Source of the DNA: Rhododendron vialii
Taxonomy: Eukaryota > Streptophyta > Magnoliopsida > Ericales > Ericaceae
Reading direction: 5' to 3'
Assembly: GCF_030253575.1 (NCBI RefSeq)
Contig: NC_080567.1
Span: 35,245,501 to 35,309,500, forward strand
DNA: 64,000 bases
Shown here: one piece after another, positions 24,779 to 36,500 of the stretch
How the letters are laid out: the number at the start of each line of letters is the position of its first letter
How positions within the stretch are numbered: position 1 is the first letter of the stretch
Notes under the pieces: generated by a model
Seen by the model: the letters and a program-made list of their open reading frames with translations, nothing else
Databases searched by the model: none
What the model was told of the DNA's origin: nothing
Position numbers and translations under genes: made by a program

Positions 24779-25720
24779 GGGCTTGTTTGATAACCTAAAT
24801 TCAGCACTTAATACTGAATCAATTAAGTAATAAGTGATTCAGTAGGTTTGATAACCACATTTCATATTACTTAACAAATTAAGTACCACTTAAAATATAG
24901 GCTAAAAAGTTAAAAAAAATTAAGTAGCTTTGAGCTACTTAATTCTGGCTGAATTTTTGTATACTTACATTCAACCGTCATACCACCACCACAACCACTT
25001 CCACCAACACCTCCACCACTCCACCACCACCACCACTACCACCACCTCCACCACTCCACCACCACCACTCCCCCTCCACCACATCACCACCACCACCACT
25101 CCCTCCACTACCACCACATCACCACCACCAACTCCACCACCACCACTTCCTCCACTACCACCACCACCACCACATCACCACCACCACTCCACCACTCCAC
25201 CACCACCACAACTCCACCACAACCACCACCACTACCACTACCATCACTACACCACCACCACCGCTCCACCACTCCACCACCATCACCACCACCGCCACTC
25301 CCCCACCGCCACCATCATTACACCACCACTCCACCATCACCACCACCACCACCACCACCACCACCACTACCATCATTACACCACCACACACCACCGCTCC
25401 TACCACCACCTCCACCACTCCACCACCATCACCACCACCTCCACTCCTCCACCACCACCACCACTACACCACCACCACCACTCCACCACCACCACTACTA
25501 GCACTCCTACTACCTCTACCACTCCACCACCATTACCAAAAGTATATTGTGACCGTTAGTAAATTAAGATAGAATTGGAATAAAATTAATTCATCATTTT
25601 TTAATTCAGTACTTAATATATTTATCAAACAGCTTTTCAGCTTAAAAATTTCAGCATTCAGTTTCCAGTACTTAATTTTTCAGCTTTCAGTTTCAGTTTT
25701 CAGTTTTATCAAACAGCCCC
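24779..25720. mobile_element. Tourist/Harbinger-like MITE carrying a CCA microsatellite
   Basis: The left end is GGGCTTGTTTGATAACC. The inverse of the right end is GGGGCTGTTTGATAAAAC. Both flanks carry TTA (24776-24778 and 25721-25723), the target duplication of PIF/Harbinger elements. The inner ends are AATTCAGCACTTAAT-like and inverted at the right. The middle 560 bp is almost pure CCA/CAC repeat. The element lies 430 bp downstream of the cyclin gene. Confidence 0.7.
24981..25537. repeat. Imperfect (CCA)n microsatellite of about 560 bp
   Basis: CCACCA repeats interrupted by CT and AT variants fill the centre of the MITE. Long His/Thr/Pro frames (plus) and Val/Gly/Trp frames (minus) here are repeat artefacts. 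Confidence 0.9.
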
Positions 25721-26594
25721 TTAGTATTGAGAGATTCACACTGATGAATGCTGATGCTTTTGTGAAGTAGGGTAACGTTTTAGCACCATTGGATTTCAAG
25801 TGTTAAGAGCCTGCAAAATCCCTGATTAAAATATCACTTTGATTCGCGTTAAAGGTGGATTTTATTTATTTATTTAGTTATTTTGTGAAAAAAGGCAAGA
25901 ACTTCGTCAATAACACAAGGGATAAAGTTAGACTCGTGACCCGTGAGCGTATTTCGAGACACTGTGTTTGTAAGCATGCATGAGGCTCAACGACTTTCAA
26001 CTTGAAAGGCACCAATAACATCACATAGGTCAATTCATTGCCATCTCACATCGTTTACAATTTCAATACTCATATTTTTATTCACTTTTCTTGTGAACCG
26101 AACAAATTTACATGAATTTAAGGACACATAGAAGTCAATATGTTTGGGTTCGGGTCATGATTGACTAAAAAAATGAATAAGCTAAGCTTGCACTAATTTA
26201 GAAGCTCGTTAACCATGTGGAATTTGCCAAGCGATCCTATTCTCAGACTTGTTTCTCCAAAAAATACAAACGAAACTTCTCGTCGGGGAAGAAGAAAAAA
26301 AAAAGAAAAAAAAGACAAATAAAACTTTTTTTCTACGTAAGTTTGTATCTAAAGCCCAAGGCCCATAATGAATCAAGGCCTCGGCCCACTAAACGGGAAC
26401 AAAGCCCCGAAGGCCCGCGCGAATACATCCTGTTTTCACCGCGACGCGAATGAACTCTCAGGTCGCTGAAGAGAGAGAGGGAGAGAGTAAACCCTGTTTA
26501 CATTTTACCCTGTTAGACTGAAGGAGACGGTGGACGAGGAAGGGGCAGAGAGGTAGATTTTCCGGCGGCCGGAGCAGCAGTGTCATCGGAGACG

Positions 26595-29500
26595 ATGGAG
26601 TTCGAAGTCGACGAGAAAGAGCTTAAAGCCGCCGGAGCTGAGCTCCTTCCCGACGGACGGCGTGGACTCCGCTTACATGGTTGGGAGATCGAGTCTCTCA
26701 AGCGACCCATTCTCAACTCCCGCCAACTCCAAGAGTACTCTCTCTCTCTCTCTCTCTCTCTCAATTGTGTGTGTGCGTATGTCCGATCAAAGAGCATCTA
26801 TGTTCGTGCGAAATCGAAATCAGTGTTATTGTGAGCACATAATTGATGATTCAGATGTCCTTTGTCTGTCGATTTTTGTGAAGGCAAAAAGTCAACAATC
26901 ACAAACACATCCCACAAATTACAAGTGGGGCTCCCACACTGGGGTGTGTAGTGTGTGTGGAGCCCACGTGTGTTGTGTGTTGTGAGTGTTTGGATAAATG
27001 TGTTTATTGTTCTCACAAAATTGTTATCAAGGATACTATAAGGCCCGCGCCAATTAGCCTAATTACGTGGCTCAAAAGTTTAACCTTAAATCTTAAATAG
27101 CAGCTCATCGGTGTTATCTTATATACACCCTATTCTTTCCTTGAAGTCCCGATGTGGGATTTTACATCTTCATATACTATCTTAAAAGCAGAAAAAGTGA
27201 TTCCAGATTAGGAAAGAATAGTATTGAACATATTATAGCTAAAGTTTCTCTCTTTGCAGGTGATAATATGGGGGTGTTTGTTTTTGTTTAGCATTTTAAA
27301 GAGGAAGTGAGAGATTTGGGCAGCTAATCGAAATGGCTTCATGTTGAGTAACCAAAAGATTTAGTGACTGGAGGGAGTTTTTACAACAATTTTCTATATC
27401 TTTTTTAGATGGATCATAACAAGGCAAGTGAAAGTTGCCTATTTGTTCCCATTGGTAGGGGGGGGGGGGGGGGGGGGGGGGGGCGCGGGGTCGGGTGGGG
27501 TTGGGGTGGGATTTGCTGGTTTTGGTTTTGAGCCATGTGTGTATTACACCTTCTCATTTGGATATAACAACTTAAGCCTCCATAGTTTGTCGATTAAAGT
27601 GCACTTTATGGAGTGTGAAACACGTGTCCAGGTCATGGTTTTAGGAGGGCAGCATAGGCCTCTACATTGCCCCGTAAATCTCCGGTGGAGTAAGATTGAA
27701 CTTTTAGTCTTAGAGCGTATAGGTTGTCTGAAACTCTTTCGATAAACACTCTGAAGATCATTTTTTTTTGATAGGCAACACTCTGAAGATCATTGAACGA
27801 AGCAGGTTTTAGTTCTTGCAAGGTGGAACTATCTGACTGATGATTTCGGCTTAATATTTTGACATACATTTGTCTGGTTCTTGAATGATTATGTTTTCCG
27901 GATCTTTTTGGCATTGACTTGGGATGGGAAGATTCTTGTATTGATTATGACAGTGAGAAAATGAAAAAGTTAAGAGATGTTAGCCACGTATCCAAAAAAA
28001 GGTTTATAAGTTATTACGTTTGTGAATGGTTCAAAACTTCACAGCTGAACACACTGTACTTGTTGAAAGAAACCGCTGGTAACGGTAATGTCTTCAACTC
28101 CAAGCAGATATGGTTTTGTTCCCCAATCTAGTACTTTCTATTTTCTCACCACTGCTACTGCTACCATAACCATTTCATACACAACTTTTTTTGTTTAGTA
28201 TTTTTGGCTTTGTTCTCTTGATTAAACTCTCCGATATGCAATGTCATAAAATTGCTTGAGTGCATGGGTTACTAGTAGTTTAACACTATGCATTGTGTAT
28301 TTGCAGGTGGGAACAAAAGCTACAGTCATCCCACTTTCCTGAGATGGTATTTGGGGATAGTTCTTTGGTTCTTAAACATATGAACAGCGGGACTAAGATT
28401 CATTTTAATGCATTTGATGCCCTAACTGGCTGGAAGCAGGAAGCATTACCACCTGTTGAAGTTCCTGCAGCTGCAGTATGGAAATACAAAAGGTGAGCTG
28501 GTTATCGTTGTACTTAACGTTCATTACTTCATCTGACCTAGTTAATCAAATGCAATGCATCAAACTATGAACTTTAGCTTGGATTTTTCTTCTCCTTTTT
28601 CCCCTCCCTTTATGACAGTTTGCAGATACATTGCTTTGGTGACTCTCATTTCTTTTGTATACGTACAGCGAATCCTTCCAGCATGTGATACTGGATTATG
28701 ACTACACTTTTACAACACCTTATTGTGGAAGTGAAACTGAAGAGATAAATGCAGAGGTGTGTGCTCTCTGTTTATTTGGTATTTCTTAGCATTTCATTTT
28801 CAGTGGGATGACAGTCATTAGACTCATCACATAGGTACATTCCCTCACACAAATCCCTTTTCCCGTACTCTCTTCACAGAAACTACTTTGATAGATTTAG
28901 CAAACTGATGCATCTGAGTAGCTATAGAAAAAGGTTATAGTGGGAGAAGAAGGTTATTTGGTATTGGCTCACTCTGATCTACTAAAAGATGAATGAAGAA
29001 CATGACATGAAGTGTTGCTTATTGTGCTTGGATTGGAGTCTGTTGTATTACTGGCACTTATAATATGTCAGAAAATTTGATACTGCTGTTTTTAAATGGA
29101 CAGCTAGGAAGAGAAGCAACATCTGAAAAGGGCAACTGTAGTCTTTGTTGGGAAGAATGCAAGGAAGAAATTGACTTGGCTTTGCTTGCATTAAAAGAGC
29201 CAATTCTCTTCTATGATGAGGTTGGCAACCGAGAAGATAACTAGGAGCAGATTGACATGCACATTCGATAATCTCTTTTGACTTTTCTCACCTGTTATAC
29301 GTTTTTCTGCCATGACCCAAACTAGTTTGGTACTTCCACAGGTAATTTTGTATGAAGATGAATTGGGTGATAATGGGATTTCACTTTTAACTGTGAAAGT
29401 GGTAAGATCTTGACTCTCTCGACTAATATTAATAATTATTGTGCACATGATCAGCTTTCTTCTAAATGTTAGTAGTACTTCTTTTTGAATCAACTTTCAT

Positions 29501-30883
29501 TCACAATGTTGGAATGTCAAAGACTTATCAACATTCAATATCTTTGATTTTGCAGAGAGTGATGCCAAGTTCATGGTTTGTTCTCTTGCGTTTCTGGGTG
29601 AGTTCATTAACTTTAACATGAAGGTTTTTTAGAATAAATAATTTATACCATCCATCTTTGATCTTTGCGGTCCTGCTATTCAATAAAGCAAAGCAGTTAC
29701 CAAACGAAAGGATGAAAATGAATGGAAAAGGAATTGATGCCTTTCGTCTTGCAGCTTAGAGTTGATGGAGTGCTTATGAGATTGAGAGACACGCGTATGC
29801 ATTGCGTTTTTGGGAAGAGTACAAAACCCGCTATTCTTCGAGAAAGCTGTTGGAGAGAAGCCACAATTCAAGCTTTATCTGCTGTAAGTTAAGAATCTCT
29901 TGTGGAAAGGTTTTATGTCTTGCTATAATTATGATTTGTGTATACTCTTGTTCCGACCTCTTACAGATAGATATGCATGTCTAGCTTTGTGTGCTTCTGG
30001 GAGTTGATGAGACATTTGGGGACTTTGCTTAGTGAAATTCCCATCTGTTTTTCCGTTTATGCATTTGGGAATACATCTGAAAATTTTAGAAGAGAATCCT
30101 CTTTCCTGTGTGCATCATGTGGAGGAAGAACAGCATAACCTCTTCTTGTGGCCCTGAAGGCTGAAGGGATTCTAAAATCATCATCCACTTCCTTGTTATT
30201 AGGATATTGTATCTGCAGGTTCTAATTGATTCTTAGCATTCGGTGTCAAGATTTTAAAGTTCTTGTGGAGAGAATAGAACAAAATAACAGAAGAATCCAT
30301 TTTTAACAATATGGCATCTGAAAGTGGCATCTGCTATTATTGCATCTTTTTATGCTATCTGGCTCCTAGTTGTCTATACATCATCTGTTTATTGTGGATG
30401 GTGGAGCAGTTTTTCTATCTTTACAACAACAACAACATAACATAACCCATCTAGTCCCCAATCATTGGGGGTATGGGCGGGAATGATTGGAGACAGACCT
30501 AACCTTTGGCAATATATGCACAAAGTGGCTACTCTCAGAATACCACTAAAATAGTTGTCCCCCCTAAACCTCCAAGAATCGAGGAGCTACAAGGACGTTT
30601 TGTTGCAAAATCATGCCCGCAAATCAAAGCCAAATGGCATCAGAGAGGGCAGGCCCAGAGACCCAAATCAATTTATGTGAACATTACCATGCTTCCTTCA
30701 TTGATAGTCCAGAACATCGGTATGCACAAAATTTATTATTGATCAGTTTTGTCTTATTAAATGTTGCAGAAAGGGTATCCTTCTGATTCTGCAGCTTATA
30801 ACGATCCAAGCATCATCAGCCAGAGGCTTCCAATCATCATGCGCAAGACCCAAAAGCTTAAACTCTCTGGTACTACTCCGTAA
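26595..30883 (+). CDS. TIP41-like protein (PP2A/TOR signalling)
   Basis: Eight exons (26595-26734, 28307-28492, 28669-28756, 29104-29220, 29342-29401, 29556-29597, 29755-29883, 30770-30883) join in frame to about 291 residues, the family's usual length. TIP41 proteins bind PP2A-type catalytic subunits and act in TOR and stress signalling in cytosol and nucleus. Family blocks include HGWEIESLKRPILNS, LPEMVFGDSSLVLKHM, HFNAFDALTGWK, DYDYTFTTPYCGSE, EPILFYDE, VMPSSWFVLLRFWLRVDGV, LRDTRMHCVFG and KGYPSDSAAYNDPSIISQRL. The start is the first ATG; a longer upstream frame begins with GTG. The exon 1 donor GTACTCTCTC opens straight into a CT microsatellite. Intron 1 (1.57 kb) holds a foldback repeat, a G26 run and a mini LINE tail. 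Intron 7 holds a SINE-like piece. Confidence 0.95.
26738..26762. repeat. (CT)n directly at the TIP41 exon 1 donor
   Basis: The CT run starts three bases inside intron 1. Length change here could affect the 5' splice site context. Confidence 0.8.
26885..27000. mobile_element. Fold-back repeat in TIP41 intron 1
   Basis: CAAACACATCCCACAAATTA and GTGGGGCTCCCACA pair imperfectly with TGTGTGGAGCCCACGTG and TGTTGTGAGTGTTTGG downstream, giving a hairpin-like element related in style to 19660-19825. Confidence 0.4.
27458..27483. repeat. G26 homopolymer in TIP41 intron 1
   Basis: Twenty-six G residues, followed by further G-rich sequence to about 27515. This is a quadruplex-prone tract on the sense strand of the intron. 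Confidence 0.85.
27745..27794 (-). mobile_element. Ultra-short LINE-tail insertion in TIP41 intron 1
   Basis: AACACTCTGAAGATCATT at 27745-27762 recurs exactly at 27777-27794. The 14 bases between read GCCTATC plus seven A residues on the minus strand. This is a second minimal LINE 3'-end insertion with an 18-bp perfect target duplication. Confidence 0.75.
30422..30560 (+). mobile_element. SINE-like fragment in TIP41 intron 7
   Basis: ACAACAACAACATAACATAA followed by CCATCTAGTCCCCAATC and GGGGGTATGGGCGGG matches the dispersed ACAACAACAACATAACCC...GGGGT plant SINE-like family as I remember it. The ends are not defined. Confidence 0.45.
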
Positions 30884-31727
30884 GGTTGTTATTTACCCTT
30901 GAAGTTAGTGTGGATCAAAACAGTACTGAATCTTCACGTAGAAGATAGAAATCATTTCTACATAGCAGTTATAGTCTCCTTGCTGGTAGATGCGATTCTT
31001 TGTATACATTGTTATGTTCCTTTATCTCAGTTTGTTTAGTGAGTTGCACTATTACATAACTTTGGGAAAATTGGGTAATTTGCATCCCATGGTGCCTTCG
31101 ACAAGTTTAGAAGATATGTCTGACATGCATGCTTGTGTAATTGTTGCAAGAGTACTAGAGTAGGGGCATGAGTCGGAGTTTGGAATGGCTTAGGGATACT
31201 CGGGAGTGGGATTTGACTAGATTGCATTGCGGAAGTAAGTTGAGAACAACATAGAACGCACATTGGCAGTGGTTGCAGTAAATGTCCGGTAACTTGAAAT
31301 TTTATGAACTTCAGAATTATTTCTCACACCCTACGCGGAACTCACATCTGGCAAAACTCACTGCTGAATTTTATACTCACAATCCTTCAAGCTCTCTGAA
31401 TTTGTGGTCAATCAGAAATCAAGACTGATTTCACCTGGGGTTATATGCTTTTCCATAGTTGGCATCTTGTGTGATCATTCCATTATGTGAAGAGCAGTGG
31501 TATGTCTAAATTCAGACACCTGTCTGAAACAATCAGATGTAGTGGGTCTCACACGCACACATGGGTCTCACACAATTCATGTGAGACACATATCGGATGG
31601 TTCCGTACACATTAGTATGTGTACATCTGTGTCCCAAGTATTTTACTTATGAGAACAAGTAAGCTCTTATTTGTTTGGAAATTAATTTTTAAATTGCAGC
31701 CTACAAGCTAGAATTTCACTGGAGAAG

Positions 31728-31912
31728 ACACGGGAAAGGGCTACGGGCTTCTAGCTCAATGGTGTTGCCCAAAGGCTCTCTTAGTGGAGGCCAGGGTTCA
31801 AGCTCCATAAGCTCCATAAGGGACGCTTTGGGTGTGAATCGTGTGATGCCCCTTCCCCTCCTCCTAGAGTAGGTTCGGGAAAAAAAAAAAAAAAAACACG
31901 GCAAAGGGCTAC
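31728..31912 (+). mobile_element. tRNA-derived SINE with target duplications
   Basis: ACACGGGAAAGGGCTAC (31728-31744) recurs with one mismatch at 31896-31912. Between them, 31745-31895 contains an A box TAGCTCAATGG, a B box GGTTCAAGCTC about 45 bases later and a 17-base poly-A end. All hallmarks of a recent SINE are present. It lies 850 bp downstream of the TIP41-like gene. Confidence 0.85.
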
Positions 31913-32672
31913 CGTACATTTTTCTTCCCCCTTGAGGCTTGAGATTTTTCAAACTTCCTTGGAAGACCACTGAAGCATAATTGTACGCAATTACACCTTT
32001 ATAAAGTTACGTGCTGTCTATTTTCGGAGTGTCCATGTCCCAGATATAAACCAGATGGAGTTCTCGAGTGGTAGTGTATCTTTATCGGGATTTCTTTTGT
32101 ACAACGTTGAACCACCAATTGAGATGCTAGGAATAACCTTATAGTACTAGTAATCACTCGTATACAAAATCCGATCCAAAAAACAAAAACCCCATACAAA
32201 TTCCCAACTTACTGGGCACAAAAGAACACACCTACTTTGAACTTTGAAGATGGACCATGAATTGTTTTGATTGAAGGACAAAAACTGCAGCTTCAATTCC
32301 AAATCTCGGGGCAACCGGAGAGTTTTTTTTCCGTTTGTTAACTTCAGAGTTGATATGTATGCAAGCTAATATGAACATTCGGTTATAAAAAAGAGAACTG
32401 CGGTCCATCTTCAAACAATTTGGATCAACTTTTGTATCAACTCTGTAAGAACGGGGTAAAGGCAATTTCCAGTAGAAATATCTGGGTAAAGGCAATTTCC
32501 AAAGGTCGGGATCCCTAGCATTATTGCAGACGCATGATCATTGTCAGGATAAAACATCAAATGCAACCGCGATTCAAGATTCTTTTGTCGATAATGAAAG
32601 CACAGATGAATGACACTTATGGGGGAGCCACCCATTAGCATGGTAAAACAGGTGTGAGTTAAAAAATCAAAA

Positions 32673-32716
<44 letters not shown>

Positions 32717-34064
32717 CAAACTGAAAACAAGTTAGGGCTCTACCATAGCCTGACCTCGTCTACACAACTTCACAAAAGTTCCAGATTCTCAAGTTTGAGA
32801 AAACAGAGTAGAAACAGAGATTATTATGGTAGTATTTCCTACAGCAAAAGTAAAGTTCCCACCAACTCCTATAACTGCCCCAAATATATCTTGCCCTCCC
32901 TGTGCTGATCCAATGGTCTAATCTCAAGTACCTGCAATGGTGCAAGAATTGTGCAACTTGGGTCAGTTCAAACTTCAGTAGGGTTGACAGGGATATTGTT
33001 CATGAAAAAAAAAAAATAGAGGAAAGAGGGAAAACTTGAAATGGCATATGCACCACATCCATTAAACTGATGACGTACATCGAAAGTATCCACCCATTGT
33101 AACCTTTTTTCAGCCGCGATACAGTGAGAGGTGCATCTATTTTCAGGTAAAACTATGCTCAAACATGATCTGAAATTGTGTCTCAAAAATTGCAGATGCG
33201 GGAGAAGTAATGAAGTTTTGAGAAAGAGGGCACGCGTTCCGTTAAATACTTAGTAAGTGGGTATAGTTCAAGTGTTGCACCAACAAAATTAGCACCGGAC
33301 CAATACCAGATATCTTCGAAGCCAAACTTTTAGAAAGGCAGATTACATAGTGTGATCAACTCAGCATCTAAGATTCTTGTATTTAGAAATGCTAATTGAG
33401 AGAAGGAAATAAAACCGGGTAGAAAAAATAACTGTTTTATAAGCTGTTTCCAAACTTGTCAAGAACAAAGTGGTTTTATCGAGCATTATCAAACTTGTAT
33501 GGCAAAAAACAAAGCTAAGAATCTTATACTCCATATTATTCTGAATTGGCTGTACACTGTACACGTGAATGAACATCATCAGAAAATAATACTGTCCATA
33601 GAAAGGGATCGGCAACCAATTACAGCTCCTAGTTCTACGTCTTGACAGTTGAATATAGAGGCCAAATTCTAGCAAGATTATTTGATCAAAGCGGAGGCAA
33701 TGATGCAGACAATAGAATAACAGTTTAAAAGAAAAAGAAAAACAATTAGAACCTACAATGCAGCATCATTGCTCCGCCTTTTGATCACTGTGAAAGCTCC
33801 GCGCATCACCCATCTTTTCCATTCCTCCCTATCAATCCCAATCCCAATTCCTTCTCATTAACCAAAATCCACAAACTAACAAATATTTAACCACCAAACC
33901 CTCATTTTCATCAATCAAATCAACACAATGAACACATAGTGAACCATAAGAAACCAAATTCATATGATAGATGACTGTGTGAACGGTATAAACTAAAAGA
34001 TAATATCTTTTTGTTTATTAATTTGTCATGGTTCCTAGAAACAGTAAGACTCACAAAGAGACTA
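31913..34064. other. Intergenic DNA between TIP41-like and NFD6-like genes
   Basis: It contains a (GA)n run at about 32674-32712 and AT-rich sequence. Open frames here are short with no recognisable domain. It probably includes the 3'UTR of the NFD6-like gene, read leftwards. I support no further gene. Confidence 0.4.
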
Positions 34065-34960
34065 CTAGCGATCCTGACAAGTGCGGCAGAAGGTACCGTG
34101 AGACAGCTCGCAACAAGCCCGCAATCGGATGGCCATGTGTGACGTGAGGCAGGGTCCGGCGACCAGCGGCAGAAGCGATTGAACGCAACCCAATTCTCCC
34201 AAGTTCCTATCAATACCAATGACTATTAGGAGACAACCACCAAGGACGGACGCAAGATTTTATTGTTGGGTGGCCGAATGTGTGTGTGTGTGTATATACA
34301 TATATTTGCAATGATATCAATTTTTTGTCAATGCATATTACCACTTTTCCAGAACAATTTTTTTAAAAAAAATCCTCAGTATTTTCGATCAATCGGTACA
34401 ATTACAAATTATTATAGATACATATAATCTTGTGCCTCCATAATCTATATTGATTTCAAAAGGTAAAACATTAAACATACTCTTAAATTGTTATCTAGAT
34501 GTGTGCGATGGAAGTAAGACAGATTATCGTATTGCTCGAAAAAAATCTTGGATGGGCGGGTGTTCGATTTTTTGAAACAGTTGGGCTGACGAACTTCTAT
34601 AATTTTCACATATTTGAGAAAGAAAACTACTATAATTCTAATAAAATTTCGAAACTTGGGTACGGCTATTGCCCAGTCTATCCGGCCTTGACGACAACAA
34701 CTAATTCCAACCAATAGCCAAGAAAGTTAAGCACCGTTTGGTTGCTGAGAAAAAACAAGTTCAATTAAATAATTGTGGAGGTAATGGAGAAAGAAAATGT
34801 GGGGTTCATACCTGGGATTGGCGAAGGAGAGGCGGCGAGATTGGAGGCGAGGGGCCGCGAGAGGCGGCGGACGGAGGCGGGGGAGAGGCGGCGAGCTGCG
34901 GATGGTTGAAGACCTAGCTGTGGCCATCACCGATCTGGAAAGGGAACCTCGCCATGCCAT
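34065..34960 (-). CDS. NFD6-like small mitochondrial protein
   Basis: Two exons on the minus strand (34960-34812 and 34206-34065) join in phase 2 across a GT-AG intron of 605 bp to 96 residues. NUCLEAR FUSION DEFECTIVE 6 and its relatives are small plant mitochondrial proteins; NFD6 is needed for karyogamy in Arabidopsis. The Arg/Ser/Pro-rich N-terminus (MATARSSTIRSSPPLPRLRP) looks like a mitochondrial targeting peptide. The splice joins RRLSFANPR to NLGELGCVQSLLPL, the family's signature stretch. The C-terminus CCELSHGTFCRTC resembles the ALSQGTLCCTS ending of related proteins. The start could be Met1 or Met12. A GA run lies in the leader. It is easily missed because both coding exons are short. 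From memory, At4g34265 occupies the same place in Arabidopsis. Confidence 0.8.
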
Positions 34961-34968
34961 TGTCGGAG

Positions 34969-34988
34969 CTCTCTCTCTCTCTCTCTAG
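34969..34988. repeat. (CT)n in the NFD6-like leader
   Basis: A GA run on the coding (minus) strand, about 9 bases upstream of the first ATG. Confidence 0.8.
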
Positions 34989-36500
34989 CGGGAATTGATA
35001 GAGAAGAAGCACTGAAGCGTGAACGAAATGGGAAGGGGGCTTTGGGTAGGGTTTAAAGCCAATCACTATTGCCACAGCAACAAGTGCTTTTACCAGTATC
35101 ACTCCTATTTAGTTAACCGACTTGCAAAAAAAGCTATTTTTCCGCACTCAGAATATATATTTTCTCGTCCCCATTTTAAATAAGAGAACACAATTTTTAC
35201 ACTTTTGAAAACTTATTTTCTCATTTTGCTCTTTAATCAATACATTTTTTTAGTACCTTTTACTCCTACTACTTAATTTATAAAATGGAAGGATAAAAGA
35301 GAAAATTCATTATCTATTATCCATTTAGTTATGAAGTGGGATAACTTTTTTTGGACGGTAAATAATGCTGACTGAAACCAAAAGATGTGAACGAGTGTAA
35401 CAGAAGAGCCAATCCCTGATTACAAGAGCAATTTACGGCCATAACTTCAAAATAGAACTCTGAACACGACTGCGTTCATAGTCGCTCGATATGGATCCAT
35501 TGCGATGAGAAGAAAATTGTGTTCTTAGACTTTTTTAAGTTGCAAACCCACTAATGGTCTATAATAGTCAACAATCACTCTGATGATTAGTTCTTAGGTT
35601 ATTCAATGATTACCTTTGTGGCTATTTCGGATTCTCTGTCTCAATTTTGTTGGACTACACCGGTTCAAAAATTGGGACACTGTAAATTTCAAAATTTGAT
35701 TATTTTCACATTCCATAATGTTTGATAATCAAAATGAATGAATTTTTATATAACCTAATTATCAAATCAAACTAACTGATTAAAGAATGACTTCATGACG
35801 TAATAATGTGACTTTAAGTAAGAGTCTTCTACTTTTTTATTTTGCTAAGACAAAGAGTAGAGGAAGGGCAACCAGCCATTTCGCCATATCAACCTTCTAT
35901 GAGCGTGATCATACGAATTTTAGATCCACGACGGACTGAGGGATCAATCACCCATAGATTTCGACTACCCTACCAAGTATAGTGGATCACAATTGAGCTT
36001 TGCGGGATAACAAAGTTTGAGAGGGTACTTCGCAGGAGGATAAGTTTCGAGGGGTGCAATAGCACGGCTCGAGCTTCGGATCTCTTGACCACCTCAACCA
36101 CTTGAGATCAAGCCATATAAGTTGATTCTACAAGCTGCAACTTTCCAATCTATCCCCTCCTAATAATTGCAACAACTCTTCCCTCAAAATGTTAATATGA
36201 TTCATACCATTCCAAAAACAATTGTGCTGTGCATAACTAAATTAGTCGAAAGTTCGACGAATTTGTATTATTATGCAAGAAACAAATAATCATAAATACT
36301 AGAAGTACGAAGCATGTTCTCTCGTTTCTAAGGGAAGACAAGAATCCCCACCACACACACGAAAGAAACAAAACTAAGGGGAAAAAAGAAACAAAGAATT
36401 TCATGTCTCTCAAGAGTTTTTCCGCGGATACAAAAGGGAAAAGAAAAGAAAAGCTCTTCACAAGATCACTCTTGATCTTGGAGTATAGAAAAAAAGCCGC
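34989..36500. other. Intergenic DNA between NFD6-like and fucosidase genes
   Basis: Mostly AT-rich sequence without supported genes. 34989-35110 is the NFD6-like promoter side. The end near 36500 is the fucosidase 3'UTR. Confidence 0.4.
35860..36112 (-). mobile_element. Possible SINE
   Basis: On the minus strand, TGGTTGAGGTG fits an A box and AGCTCGAGCC a degenerate B box about 40 bases later, at the 5' end of a 250-bp block. No clear target duplications were found. Confidence 0.35.

Noticed and set aside
24930-25559. A 209-codon His/Thr/Pro frame and its antisense Val/Gly frame
   Set aside because: Pure translation of the CCA microsatellite inside a MITE.
26580-26594. Five-residue N-terminal extension of the TIP41-like protein
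   Set aside because: The first codon is GTG; the family start matches the ATG at 26595.
32736-32945. Possible extra exon on the minus strand with a hydrophobic stretch
   Set aside because: Only a weak acceptor and no partner exon or family; could be 3'UTR of the NFD6-like gene.
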